Source: Ectocarpus siliculosus
Lineage: Eukaryota; Sar; Phaeophyceae; Ectocarpales; Ectocarpaceae
Reading direction: 5' to 3'
Length of the DNA: 20,087 nucleotides
Assembly (NCBI GenBank): GCA_000310025.1
Contig: FN649729.1
Coordinates: forward strand, 2,093,773-2,113,859
Positions within the stretch are counted from its first letter, which is position 1. Each line of letters opens with the position of its first letter. Below are positions 1 through 10,900 of this stretch, one piece after another. The notes under the pieces were generated by a model. The model saw only the letters and a program-made list of their open reading frames with translations. It made no database searches and was not told the origin of the DNA. The translations under genes were made by a program, and so were the position numbers.

Positions 1-2153
1 GGGGGGGGGGTAGCGTGAGGATCCGCATGTCCGCGGAGGGGTTTGGTGTTCCATGAAACATGAAACTGCTTCCGGATGAGAACCATGTATACTAGCTGTC
101 AAAATGTCGGTGTCTGTTTCGTCAAATAGCATCGACCGTGTTAACAGGCTAACACACTGAACAGACATCAGTCTCCGCGCACCTGCAAACAGGAAGGGCT
201 TCCAAAGGCCATGATCACTGCTGTGTTAAATAGTGCGCACGCGTCTTTGAATACAAAACGAACGCGATAACCGGCAGACCCAACAAAAAAAAAACGTGTT
301 TGTGTGCATGCGTGTGTCGTCCCGATTCGTATGGACGTCGATTGCTTAACCTCACTTTCCGTCCGCTCTTTGGACGCGGCAGGTGGAGGGCAGAAAAGGG
401 GTTCTGTCTGGAGTATGCGGAGCACGGCACAATGAAGCAGCATCGTACGCCCAAGTATTTTGTGACTGCATATGCACAATAGGAGAGAGGTGGGGGGCAA
501 ACACACGAAAACATCGACCTACAGACGGGGGAGCATGAAAGAAAAGGCAACCAAAACATGGGACATCCGCGTCTTGTCTGCCGAGTTGTCGAGATGCAGC
601 TGCCGGACACTACACTTGCCACGGGGGGGGGCAGTCGTCGCAGCGGGGGTAACAACCCTGACCATGCGTAGCTGACAAAAAAGAGTGCTGCTTCCGTCCG
701 GGCTATACAGGGCGACGACCGATCAGCTAGTCGTCCGGTTTGACGCAAGGTTACTTGACCCTGGACAGACTACACGCGTCAAGGAGCCGACAGCCCACAC
801 AAAAACTAGCATGTTCGGCAAGAAATACGTCTCTGGACAGGATCTTTCAAACATGTACCATATCTTTGCCCCCCCCCCCCTCCCCCCCTGCAATGACACG
901 TGTCAAGATATACGCGCAATACCACCTCGGGTTTTGTCGACTTTGTGCCAAGAACATGGTGTCGTGGCAAGCACCCGAACATGTTGCTGATGTTGCTGCT
1001 GCTGTCATAGTGCTACTTGTTGCCGAAAGACAGCGATCACCCAGTGATTTGGCCATGACCGAGTAGCGACATCGGGCTTCATCGATGAGCCCGGCTATGT
1101 CAACGATTGCTCTGAAAGGTGGAACAAAAAGATAAAAAGGGTGCGCTTCACGTGGTACTAAATAGCGCAAAACGCAGTGTTGGCTGTGAGGGAGGTTCGA
1201 AAAAAGCATGCCGAGGATCGCTCCAGACGAGAGACAGGGAGTCACCACAAGAAAAAAGTAGGCGCCCACCGAACCCACCACCATCTAACTGCTGTTGCAG
1301 GGGAAGGCTGGTGTGTACCAGTATCGCGTAGGCACGGCAGCCGACGTACAATAGAAGACCGAGCGCGTGATCCCCCCAACTACATGGAACGCGCAACCTA
1401 GCCCCTCTCTGTATCGTTTCTGCCGGCGTTGACACGCGGGTCTCCCTGACACCACGACTATTGCGTGCGGAGGCCGTTGTCGCCCACGGAGAGACAAAGC
1501 TTTTCTTTGCTCGCGTAGTACAGCAATACTCTACCCTGCTCAACAGCACAGAAGTATCTATGTATGCACAGAGAGTTTCAAAAAGAGATCATTACTGCGG
1601 CACACACGTGAGCAAACTCTGACTCGTAGATAGCGTACAGCAAATACAAGCAGTACCAGATGGGTCCTGACGGAAAAGCACAACAGCAGCCTGGACTGCC
1701 ACTTCGACGAACACATAAACAACACTTTCCGTAGTTTTGGGGACTGTACATCCTGTTTGCCTTCTCATTCATTGCACGCTCCAGTGCGGTGCGTAGAGGC
1801 GCAACGATATAAAAAACGCAAGATTTGCCTTCGCCACATCACCCTTGGTACACGCAGAGACGAGAGGGTGGTGGCACGTCATGGCAAAAGCGGGGGAATG
1901 AAAAAAATACCACACGCCCGCCATTGCACCCTTCTACCGGTACGTAGTATATATGAACACGCCAAAGCCGACAGCTATAGCATGCAAGGAGGGCCGGGGA
2001 GTAAAGGCACGCTTCGTGCTTTTGTTCGTGGTGCGGGAAGGGGGGGACTGACAAAAAAAAATGTAGCTGTTGTGCAACTTCAGCCGCCCATCATCATCAT
2101 GCGTGTTTTTTTTTCGAATTGGCACAATCTCCGATAGCAGAAAATCCTCGAAG

Positions 2154-2187
<34 letters not shown>

Positions 2188-2514
2188 AGCAGCAACAAAC
2201 GGGAACTTACTTGGGCAACAGGTTAGGGTTACGAGAGAAAAAGCTCGAGGGGGGTGGGCAAGGGAGGCGTACAGCACAACACACATGCTCTTTGCGGGAG
2301 ACTTCTGTCAACCTTGTACTTGTACCACCTGGTTGTTGAGGGATGCCATGTAAGATACGTGCGAGCCGAGTGCCGGGTGTGCCGATCAAAGCACATTCAT
2401 ATATTGGATGGAAGATGGAAAACAACAATCAATCCTCGGCACCACTAGTACGTGCCGCTGCTGACGCTGGTGCTCTACAGAACGTGGGGAGACCGCTAGA
2501 ACTCTCGCACGTAC
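1..2514. other. Non-coding stretch: intergenic, or introns/3' end of the 2994 gene
   Basis: No reading frame here has recognisable domains or convincing codon bias on either strand. It opens with a run of ten G and holds a run of C at 869-880, a (GCT)n microsatellite at 2154-2181 and many A/T homopolymers. It could contain further minus-strand exons of the gene that starts at 2994, or its 3' UTR, but I could not find an exon that continues it in phase. Frames up to 177 codons occur by chance in this GC-rich DNA. Confidence 0.5.
2154..2181. repeat. (GCT)n microsatellite
   Basis: About nine perfect GCT units, read as CAG/AGC on the minus strand. No gene model includes it, so it is treated as non-coding. 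Confidence 0.9.
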
Positions 2515-2994
2515 CTCCTCGCTCATCATTTCCGGTACTTCAACCGTTGGGAGCTGCACCCCATCCTCTTGGCCCTCCCCGTCCTCCTCCCCGTCCTCCT
2601 CCTCCTCCTTCTCAAACTCGCTCTCCCCCGCCGACCCGAGCATCACCAGCAACGGCATCCTCGTCGGCCCGGAACAGCTACTCCCCCGCTCCTGATGCGA
2701 CGGCATCATCGGCACCGTCGCTCGCAGTGCTCCGTCACCAGCAGGATCGCAGAGCGGGGCGGGCCGCCTAGTGTTCCTGGGGAAGACGTTGACTCCGTTG
2801 TCCCCCAAGCCCGGCTCTTTGATGTTTGGCCTGGGTCGAAAGAATCCGTCAGAGGGCACCGGTGCGCTCAGCAGGACGAGGCACGCGAGCGCGAGGGCCG
2901 CCGAGGCGGCGACTGCCGCGGCCGCCGCAGCGTCTCGCCGCGGCGCGCGCCGTGCTGCCGCGCGTCGTCGTCGTGGTGGTGACGCTTTCATCAT
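2515..2994 (-). CDS. Unrecognised protein with N-terminal targeting-type sequence (first exon, or most of a single-exon gene)
   Basis: A 160-codon minus-strand segment begins at tandem ATGs (2994 and 2991). Residues 1-20 are very rich in Arg and Ala. Residues about 21-45 form an Ala/Leu/Val hydrophobic segment ending near a PVPSDGFF stretch, resembling a signal peptide or the bipartite plastid presequence of heterokont algae, where cleavage precedes an aromatic residue. Residues about 125-145 are an acidic Glu/Asp/Gly run. The segment ends at a strong donor (GAG|GTACGT) in phase 0. If that donor is unused, the frame continues about 42 more codons to a stop at 2386. I recognise no domain and cannot assign a function. 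The N-terminal features and the frame kept open through GC-rich sequence support a real gene. The downstream exons were not found and may lie beyond the left edge. Confidence 0.5.
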
Positions 2995-4507
2995 CGCTTT
3001 CTCTCTCACTAACGCAACGCGCACACAAAACGACGGATGACCCTTCGCCGTGCCTCAACTCTCCTTTTTGATTTCGGCGTACGCACTCAGGTTCAACAAC
3101 TGATCGCACCCCCCTTCCCCGTGCAGTCTATCCTGTGCACCGCTTTCAAAGCGAGCGGCTTCAAGGGACCTCTGGTTGCTTGAGGGTTCACCGTAGCTCG
3201 AGGCACGCAGTTTGTTTTAGTCCACCACGCTGCACTGTAGTAGAAAGATGAAGTGGCACCTGCCTCTGCGTCGGCAAGATGAAGTCACTGCCACACTGTG
3301 TGTTGCAGATTGGGGCCGGTGGGGGGTGGGGGGCAGGGGGCCCAGTAAATATGTGGGGTACAAGTGGTCATTTCCTGTGATGTTGTTGGAAGATCCCCAC
3401 CTGAGACATGCCGCAGGAGGTCCAGGAATTAATATTCAAGTCCTGCACACTCGTTGCTTGTAGGACGGAGTATGAAAGATTGTGCTGGATGCTGGCACAC
3501 ATATATCTGATCCATGCTCCCCAGAGAGGATGTCTGATCCTGGCTACTTATCGTTGTGTGTGCGAGGTGCGAGTATTTTAGTTGATGTACGAAAACGATG
3601 TTGTATGTCAACAACAAATAAAGAAGAATTCCACTGCTGGTGGTGGTTCTTGGGTAGATGAAGAGTTTTTTTCTTCTACGCCGTTTCCTTCTCGGGTGCT
3701 CGAGCCAAATATTTTCCTAACGTGGGAAGGACTCAAGTCAGATGTCCGTTAGTTCCCTTTATCGTACAAGTTGTACATTCCAAAATAACAAAATAACACT
3801 ATTGACCAGGAGAAGTGAGCCACGAAAAGCACGAGATTGTTATGGCAACACAGAAGAAAAGGACGGCAACCTCTCTCTCCGCCACAAGATAGCAGCAACA
3901 GCAGTGAGATTTCCTTCTGTTAGAGAAGCACAGAGGGAACCACAACAAACTCGTGATCATTCGGGTGCTGGTGATGATGAGTATTGCTTCAAACAGGATA
4001 ACATCATCGGAGCGGTTACTCGCCAGGACATCGCGACGTCACCCACCCATAGATCGCGGTGAGCACATACGCTGTACGAGCACCAGAGCAGGATATCTTC
4101 CAAGTATCTGTCTTTCCGCCCACTTCGTAAGGTCCAACCTACCGCAGGCAATGAGAGAACCATGCGCGAAAGTAATCACCCACAACATCAAAGGGGGTCC
4201 GTCCTGGCCGATGTGCAGCGCCGCACCACCCCCCCGTGTCCTCAAGGCACCGCGGAAGAACGGGATTCCATTCAATCAAGCTTCTTTTTTCGTCTCAATC
4301 TCCGAGTCCTCAAAGTCCCCTGTACCCCCCCACCCCCCACCAAAAACACACCAAAATCTGGGAAACGAACCCCAAGCCCCCACTCACCCCCACCCCCACC
4401 CCTCAACCCCCCCCAAAAAATGCGTGTTTCCTCCTCGCGCTGGGCGTATCGACAAACCAAGCCAAGACCGACCTTCTGCAACTAAGCAGCACTTTTAGAC
4501 GTCAATG

Positions 4508-4602
4508 GTGGTCTGCCAACCTGCAGCTGCACCACGTGCCCGGCTGTGCTTGAATATACTGTAAGTCACCGGTTCTCCGCGAAAAAGAATAAGCCGTTCG
4601 TC
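4508..4602. repeat. Imperfect direct repeat, copy 1
   Basis: Pairs with 4658-4744, about 150 bp downstream. Shared blocks in order are GGTCTGCC, CACGTGC, CGGCTGTG, GTCACCGGTT and CCGCGAAAAA, with small indels between them. Each copy is about 90 bp. It lies in the presumed 3' flank of the oxidoreductase gene. Confidence 0.75.
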
Positions 4603-4657
4603 CTGCACACGCCATCAGAAACAACGTAGTGAATACTGTTGTACTTGAAGGATCTCA

Positions 4658-4744
4658 CTGGTCTGCCGAGTTGTAGCGGCACGTGCTCGGCTGTGCCGCG
4701 ATCGGTCACCGGTTCCCCGCGAAAAACTAAGAAGGACTTCGTCT
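4658..4744. repeat. Imperfect direct repeat, copy 2
   Basis: Second copy of the element at 4508-4602, with the same order of blocks (GGTCTGCC ... CACGTGC ... CGGCTGTG ... GTCACCGGTT ... CCGCGAAAAA). A short piece of the same sequence, GTCTGCCGAGTTGT, also occurs near 577. Confidence 0.75.
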
Positions 4745-4897
4745 GTTCGAAGCGATGCACAAACGAACGAGTCGATCGAGACGCCAAGAACGCGACGAAA
4801 CCACTTCTTCTCCCGAATCGGGCGAAGAGCCTCTCCCCCCCACCCCCCTCCCTCCCGAAAACAACAAACAAAATCGCACTGACACCATGACAACGGT

Positions 4898-4919
4898 AGG
4901 CAGGCAGGCAGGCAGGCAG
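4898..4919. repeat. (GGCA)n microsatellite
   Basis: About five tandem GGCA units just 3' of the oxidoreductase stop codon in the sense of that gene, probably in its 3' UTR. Confidence 0.85.
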
Positions 4920-5028
4920 CATGTTTGGAAACAGCGGGACTGTTACACAGCAGCAGCATCACACCCTTCCTCTAGCGGAAATTCTTATTCCTGAGCTCTT
5001 CCTTGCAGCACACACGCTATGGAGGGTT

Positions 5029-5134
5029 CTACCGCCGTAGCTTGTCGAGGTTGGGGATGTCTGAGGCGAGACTTCTCCTGCGGAGGAACATGTCCGTCGG
5101 CGTGTAGCCCAGAGCGGCGTGCGCCGCTATCCAT
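5029..5134 (-). CDS. Oxidoreductase exon 14 (residues 789-823) and stop
   Basis: The acceptor follows an uninterrupted 15-nt C run ending AG. It encodes WIAAHAALGYTPTDMFLRRR and a short basic tail, ending in TAG at 5029-5031. The phase joins exon 13 precisely, restoring a Gly codon, and the sequence fits the C-terminal helix of the family. Confidence 0.87.
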
Positions 5135-7917
5135 CTGGGGGGGGGGGGGGGAGAGCGCAGAAGCAACGGCGCGGGAGGAAACACGGACGGCACGTCACCG
5201 TTCTTGGTTCAACAAACAGCGACAGGCGGCAGACAGAAAGGACAAAAAGAGCAAAACACGCACGCACACAATTCCTGAAAAAAGTGTTCCCAAAGACAAC
5301 AGCACGCCAAACTGGCCTGAGAAACAGCAGCCGCATGCAACAAAACAAAGGAGACCTCAAGGGCGAAACACCCGGAACACCACTAAACGGGTGTAGCGCA
5401 AAACGGATGGCTCCAGTACCCAGTCAACAAAGCCGACAACCTTAACCCTCTCGATTACGTTGTGCGGGGTCGATAACCCTCACTCCGCGCAAGGGGGATG
5501 ATCGCGCCACGTTGTGTTTAAATGATCAAGCATCCTCGAGGCAGTTACACAGTGCTTACAACTGTCTCTGGAAGTGAAACCACCAGAAAATAAATTAAGT
5601 CATACGCAGCTGTCATCCGTACGCAATGAAGTAAGCACAAGATACCGAACACCCTTAGCAGGATGCAGCGCACCCTTCATGCGACTCGCCGAATACCTCA
5701 CGGCGCTTCGCGCTTGGTGATGTGAGAGCCTGGCCCGGTCAGAACCCGGCGTGCTCCGTACTGGCTTTGTAGGGATGCGAGGTCAATGGTCTAACGACTA
5801 CGGCATGCACGACTATGAGTGCACCCCCCCCCTCCTTCCCCCCCCTCCAAAAAAAGGCCAACAAAATGCCGGGTGATGCTGCGTCTCTGTTCCACCCGTC
5901 TCCCTCACTCACCCCCCCATGACGCCTCCTTCCATCCCGCTGATGGTCAGGTCCTCCCCCGCCAAGAAAAATCCGGGAACCTTCGTCGGCGCGCGCACCC
6001 CCTTGGCCAGGTACCGCTCCGGTCCCTCCGAGAGCCCGGCTCTGGGTTGCTCTGCGAGCATGATGAACTCGTCACGACCCTGTGGGTGGGAGGGAAGGGA
6101 AGGGGGGGGGGGGGGAGGGAGGGAGGTGGGATACTCATGCACTCCTTCGCTGTACCGTTGCCCACGCGCCCTCGAGAGGACGGAGCATTGTTCCGACAGG
6201 ACTGATCATCGATGGACAATCGCTCCTTCCTTCCTACTTCGACGACATAATAGGGGGGGAGGTAACAACACGGGATACAGGGCCGCGAGACGTTTTAAGC
6301 TGTTGTCATGCAATATACTCCTATAGCTCGAGTGTTTGTTTCAATCTCCGTTCAGGTACCATACCATACCATACCATACCACCTCTTTTAGACCAACCAG
6401 CCGTCACGAGAGGTCCAAAAGGGTGTCGACGCGGAGCCTCAACACAATATTATAGTGGTCTTCTTACGGCGGGCGGGATTGCTTGTGGGGGGGAAATTCG
6501 GTGTGTCTTCGGAAGAAGAGGAAGGCTGTCTCACTCTGGCGCATCACAAGGGGTTTTTTCTTTACGTCTACCCCGTTGGCCTTCTCGCACCCAATTTTAG
6601 CCAAGCCGAAACGACCGCTGTTGCGGACAAGTTCGATGGCTTCAAGTATAACCGAAAAGGGCCGGGACTGTTCGACGAAAAAAAATCATCCACGACCCAT
6701 CGGACACAGCAGTCCGCTCTGCTGAGTGCAGCACCCGACACGCACACGCCATTTACCCCGCTCTTGGTACTTGATTGACTTCCTTGCAATGGTCAGCCCG
6801 CTAGCGCGGTCGACGCGAAACAAATAAACACACTCACAGAGACCGTGGTCTCGAGAAGCGTTTCCGTTGTCAGCCGCATTGAGACTTTGCGAATTTCATT
6901 GGTCACCCAGTTAGCGCTGCCGATGCTAACAGTCAAAGACTCACAAACACAAAAATTTCTGTCTTTAATCCGAAGGGCAGCTTAGCCTCCCCCACGACGC
7001 CCCCTCACGGGGCCCCAGATCATGACCTTTCAGAAGGCACGTAAACGTTTTCCGCCGCACTGAGATTGGCGAAACCTCATTGGTCAGCCGGTAAGCGGGG
7101 TCCGATTCTGAAATAAACATGTACCCACACACGCAGCCGGTTAGTGAGGTCGATGCTATTATAACAAAAAAAAACAAAAAAAAAAACACACACACATATG
7201 CATACGCACACGCACACGCACACGCACACGCTCGCCGCTCGTACCAAGCACCCCACCCTCACACCTGAGTCTGCGGGAAGTCTTGATGCAGGCGCCGCAG
7301 CAGCCGCTCTCGCAGGCGCTCCCTTCCGGACCGTCCCGGCTGTACCGTGTATCGGAGAGGCCCGATCGGCTCGTTCGTGCTCCCGACACCGTCGATCGTC
7401 AACTTCGCCATCTCTGCTCTCGTCCCACACGTGTCGACGACGCGGCAACCACGCGAAATGTAAAAAAAAAAATGTAAGGGGGGAAACATACAAAGGCAAT
7501 TATGATGACTGCAGCGCGTGCGGCGAACACGCGAAAATACAAAGGCGATTATGATGGCTGTAGTGCTCGTCCAGAACGAAGCGTGTCTACACGCCATGGG
7601 CAACACGCGAAATATTATAAGGAGAAAAAAAAAAAGAAGGCGTTTATGATGGATATGACGCACATAGGGAGGATAGAAGGATCTTCATCAGAAGGAAGGG
7701 AAAGACAAGCGTACAATACGTACGACGTGCACGCAGCTCTCGCATCAACATCAAACCGGGGCACGATGCCGTTTCCAAGTTCGCGTAGCACTTCCGCGAC
7801 GGCACGAAGACACTCACAAACTTACGACAGCAACAAGAACAGAAACAACAACAAATACAACACGACAAATAAACATCACCACCACCACCACCACCAGAAC
7901 AATGTCATCATCACCAT

Positions 7918-7971
<54 letters not shown>

Positions 7972-10900
7972 CAACAACAACAACAACAAGCACAAACAAC
8001 AACAAGGAGGGCCACACGTCTGTGAAGACAACAACAACAACAACAACAACAACAGCATCATGAACCCCAAGAGAGAGTGGAGGAGGCCACCGCTCTCCGC
8101 ACCGTCCGCACGGTCGGCCGTGCGCTTGCTCGCCCGGACCCACCTTCGGTCATCTCCGCCGTCACCACCACGCTCGTCGTTTCCTTCTTCCACCCGGCGG
8201 AATCCTTGGACTCGCCGAAGCTTATCCGGCACCAGTCCGGCAGCTTCCCCTCGTGGCGTTCGTGCCCCCCCCCGCCGCCGCCGCCCTCCACCATCGAGTC
8301 GCGAACCTGTTGAAGCGAGACGAACACATAACCGACAGCAGGCCACGCCCACGTTAGCAGGCTGAACGTCTGGCCGTGTGCGTTGTCGCCGTCGCTTGCA
8401 GAGCGTAGGAGGCCTCAGTTTCGGTCGGGGATGGGATGCTTTTGTTGCCGGCCCGTCGATCGGGATACATCGCTGGCGATACACTCGTGTTGATTGATCC
8501 AGTTTGCTCGTCCAGCGATCACTTGGCGTGGCGATGCTTACGATTACTCTCGAAGTACTATGTATGTTCAAGATCAACTTTAGCAGATGAGGCTCGGTCG
8601 ACCGAGCGGGGGTCATGTTTCGCCTTTTTTACTTTTTTTTGTTCGGGCATGCCCATTGGCGCAACATACATACCAGCTATTGGTAAATTTTGGTGACAGA
8701 GTCTAGCACCCGATTTACTGATGCCTTTTATGCCTGCTTGCTTTTTACTCGTCCATCGCGTGGCTGGCCCCTTGCCTCTCTCCCCGGCCACCGGTGCAGC
8801 CAGTCGCTGCCGCCGGCAACAACTATTAGACGCGCCCTCTCTCCACAAAAAACTATTCCTCTCACAGCGGCAACCCAACCCAACCCACTCACGTGGTGTA
8901 CATAAGAGCTAGTCCCATCCAGGTCCTCCAGCCAGTTGCCCTGCAGCCCCACGCACAGGTGGACCCGCGGTCGCGCAGCCCTCAGGATCCGGAACCCTGC
9001 CGGGTCCAACCCTTCCCCGTCCTTCTCCCCCAGCGCCGTCACGGTCTCGCCCGCCGTCCCCGCCGCCGCCGGCCCATCGCCCGCCGCCGCGGTCGTCGCG
9101 CCACCACTGGCCGCCCTCGTCGTCAGCGCCGACTTGCGGGGCAACAGCCCGCGGAACGTGTCGATAACGCCGATTGAGGATATCACCGACCCCAACCCGT
9201 CTCCGGCGACCATGATGTTGACGGCCGACGCCGCTGCCGCTGCCGCCGCCGCAGCGGCAGAGCCGTTGCCACCCCCGCCCCCGCTTTCTCGGACTACCGT
9301 GACGCCCTCCGCCCTCTCCTTCCCCACGATGACCGAGGTCGCCTTGGCGCGCGTGAGGACGCGGCCCCCGGAGGCGTGGATGGAGTCCACGAGCTCTTCC
9401 GCGATCGCCCTAACGAGGGGGGGGGAGGGGGGGTGTACTCATGTAAACGCATACCGTTGTTGTTAGACCATTGACCTCGTATCCCTACCAAGCGGGGACG
9501 CAGCACGCCGGGTTCTCACCGGACCAGGCTTTCACATCACCAAGTGCGAAGTGCGGGGAGGGTGGTGTAAACGCATGCCGTAGGCGCTAGACCATTGACC
9601 TCGTATCCCTACAAACACCGGGACGTAGCGATATACCCGGTTTTCGCCGACCCAGGCTACGGGGGGGGGGATCAAGGATGCGGGAGGCAAGACAAGCAGA
9701 GAAAGAGCAATGGCCAAGAACCAAACCAAAAACCGACGATACCATACGCGGTGACACCGAAATCTTCAACGCCGCCGCCGCAAGAAGCAGCAGTAGCGGG
9801 ATCGGCAATCGATCTTATCCCATATCCCCACCTGAAGCCTCCTCGCGGGTGATACAGGCCTCCCCAGGCAGAGCTCGTCTGTCCCATCAATGCCGCGCAC
9901 GACACCTGCCACGAGAATCACGGCCGTACATCATTTTACACGGAAAGAGAGAGGAGCTCATCCGTGTTAAAAAAATGCAAATGATACTTGGGCAACGTAG
10001 CGAAACCGCAGCCTGCCTATAGTCTCCCTCCCATACCGGTGGAGGGAGAGATGGAGGGAGGGACGAAGGGACGGAGGGGGGCGGTACAGCCCGCACGACC
10101 TTGCGGACACCTCCCTTTCGGCCTCCTTCCCGGTTCAATCCTCAATTGGCACCCTCGGCCTACTCGGGCAACAAGGCGTATTTCACGAGGTGGGCATGAG
10201 GAGCCAACAACAGCAACAGCAACAGCAGCAGCCGTGATAGGAGCAAGCTCAGGGATCCGCCATCGCCAGCCGGTGTGTGTGTGTGTATATATATGACAAT
10301 GAGGCTCTACACCACACGCGCAACGCACCCTGGAAGGCGCCAGGTTCTCGCTCCTGAACAAGGCGCACAGGGCGGCCTGCGCGGCCTCCAAGTCGTCGTT
10401 TCCCTCAGGCTGCGTCTTCAGCATAGCCTTCATCATCTCCGACACGCTGAAGAGGAACAAGTAAGGCCGCGAGAACCAAGCGCACAACAAGGGATTCATT
10501 ACGACGAAAACGACACACAAAACACGCAAAAAAAAGTCCCCGTCAGAAGGAGGAGGAGGAGGAGGAGGCGCTGTTTCACCGCGACAGAAGCATGTGTATC
10601 CAGTGTGAATTAAAATTGCCAAGACCAGAGCGAAAACGCGCACGCTCGGCTCGTTTGCCAGGCGTAACAGGCACACCGACTCAACCTCTTGACGAACAAC
10701 AAACAATCCGACATACAAAGCGGGAGAAATAAAAACATGAGAAAAAAAACAACACCAGCAGCAGCAAGTTGCGGCTGAACGATCGGTACATCACGAGGCG
10801 GTTACATTCCATGGACCGAAACCTGTCCGGCCGACCTGCCGACGATCCACCGCCCACCTACCGACCTATCTATGCACATGTACCTGCGCTTGGCGATCTC

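Larger units (their letters stand above)
2995..5028. other. Intergenic region between two minus-strand genes
   Basis: This separates the stop of the oxidoreductase gene (5029) from the start of the small gene (2994). Its right part presumably holds the oxidoreductase 3' UTR and its left part the promoter of the small gene. It contains a direct repeat (4508-4602 / 4658-4744), a strongly C-rich strand at about 4320-4425 and a (GGCA)n run at 4898-4919. I see no homology-bearing frame. Confidence 0.55.

Noticed and set aside
215-748. A 177-codon minus-strand frame
   Set aside because: Cys/Arg/Ser-rich composition, no domain and no link to a splice site continuing the 2994 gene. It looks like a chance frame.
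3953-4498. A 181-codon plus-strand frame ending in a Pro/His-rich run
   Set aside because: The second half is driven by a C-rich tract at about 4320-4425. No motif, and a competing frame of similar length overlaps it.
6455-6778. A 107-codon plus-strand frame with the phrase KFDGFKYNRKGPGLFDEKK
   Set aside because: It lies inside intron 12 of a minus-strand gene. The phrase looks protein-like and could be a transposon relic, but no family is recognised and no start or splice context supports it.
6841-6920. Minus-strand VTNEI phrase as the missing TPxTN exon of the oxidoreductase
   Set aside because: It lies within repeat family B and lacks the following YLGS and GE motifs, and flanking splice sites do not give a phase-0 exon.
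7873-8053. CRISPR array
   Set aside because: Units are 3 bp without spacers; this is a compound microsatellite.
7502-8365. A 287-codon plus-strand frame with poly-His, poly-Ser and poly-Asn runs
   Set aside because: It is opened by CAC/CAG/CAA microsatellites inside intron 11 and overlaps exon 11 of the oxidoreductase on the other strand. The non-repeat parts have no recognisable sequence.
8936-9466. A 176-codon plus-strand frame rich in Ala and Pro
   Set aside because: It is the shadow of oxidoreductase exon 10, which has family motifs on the minus strand.
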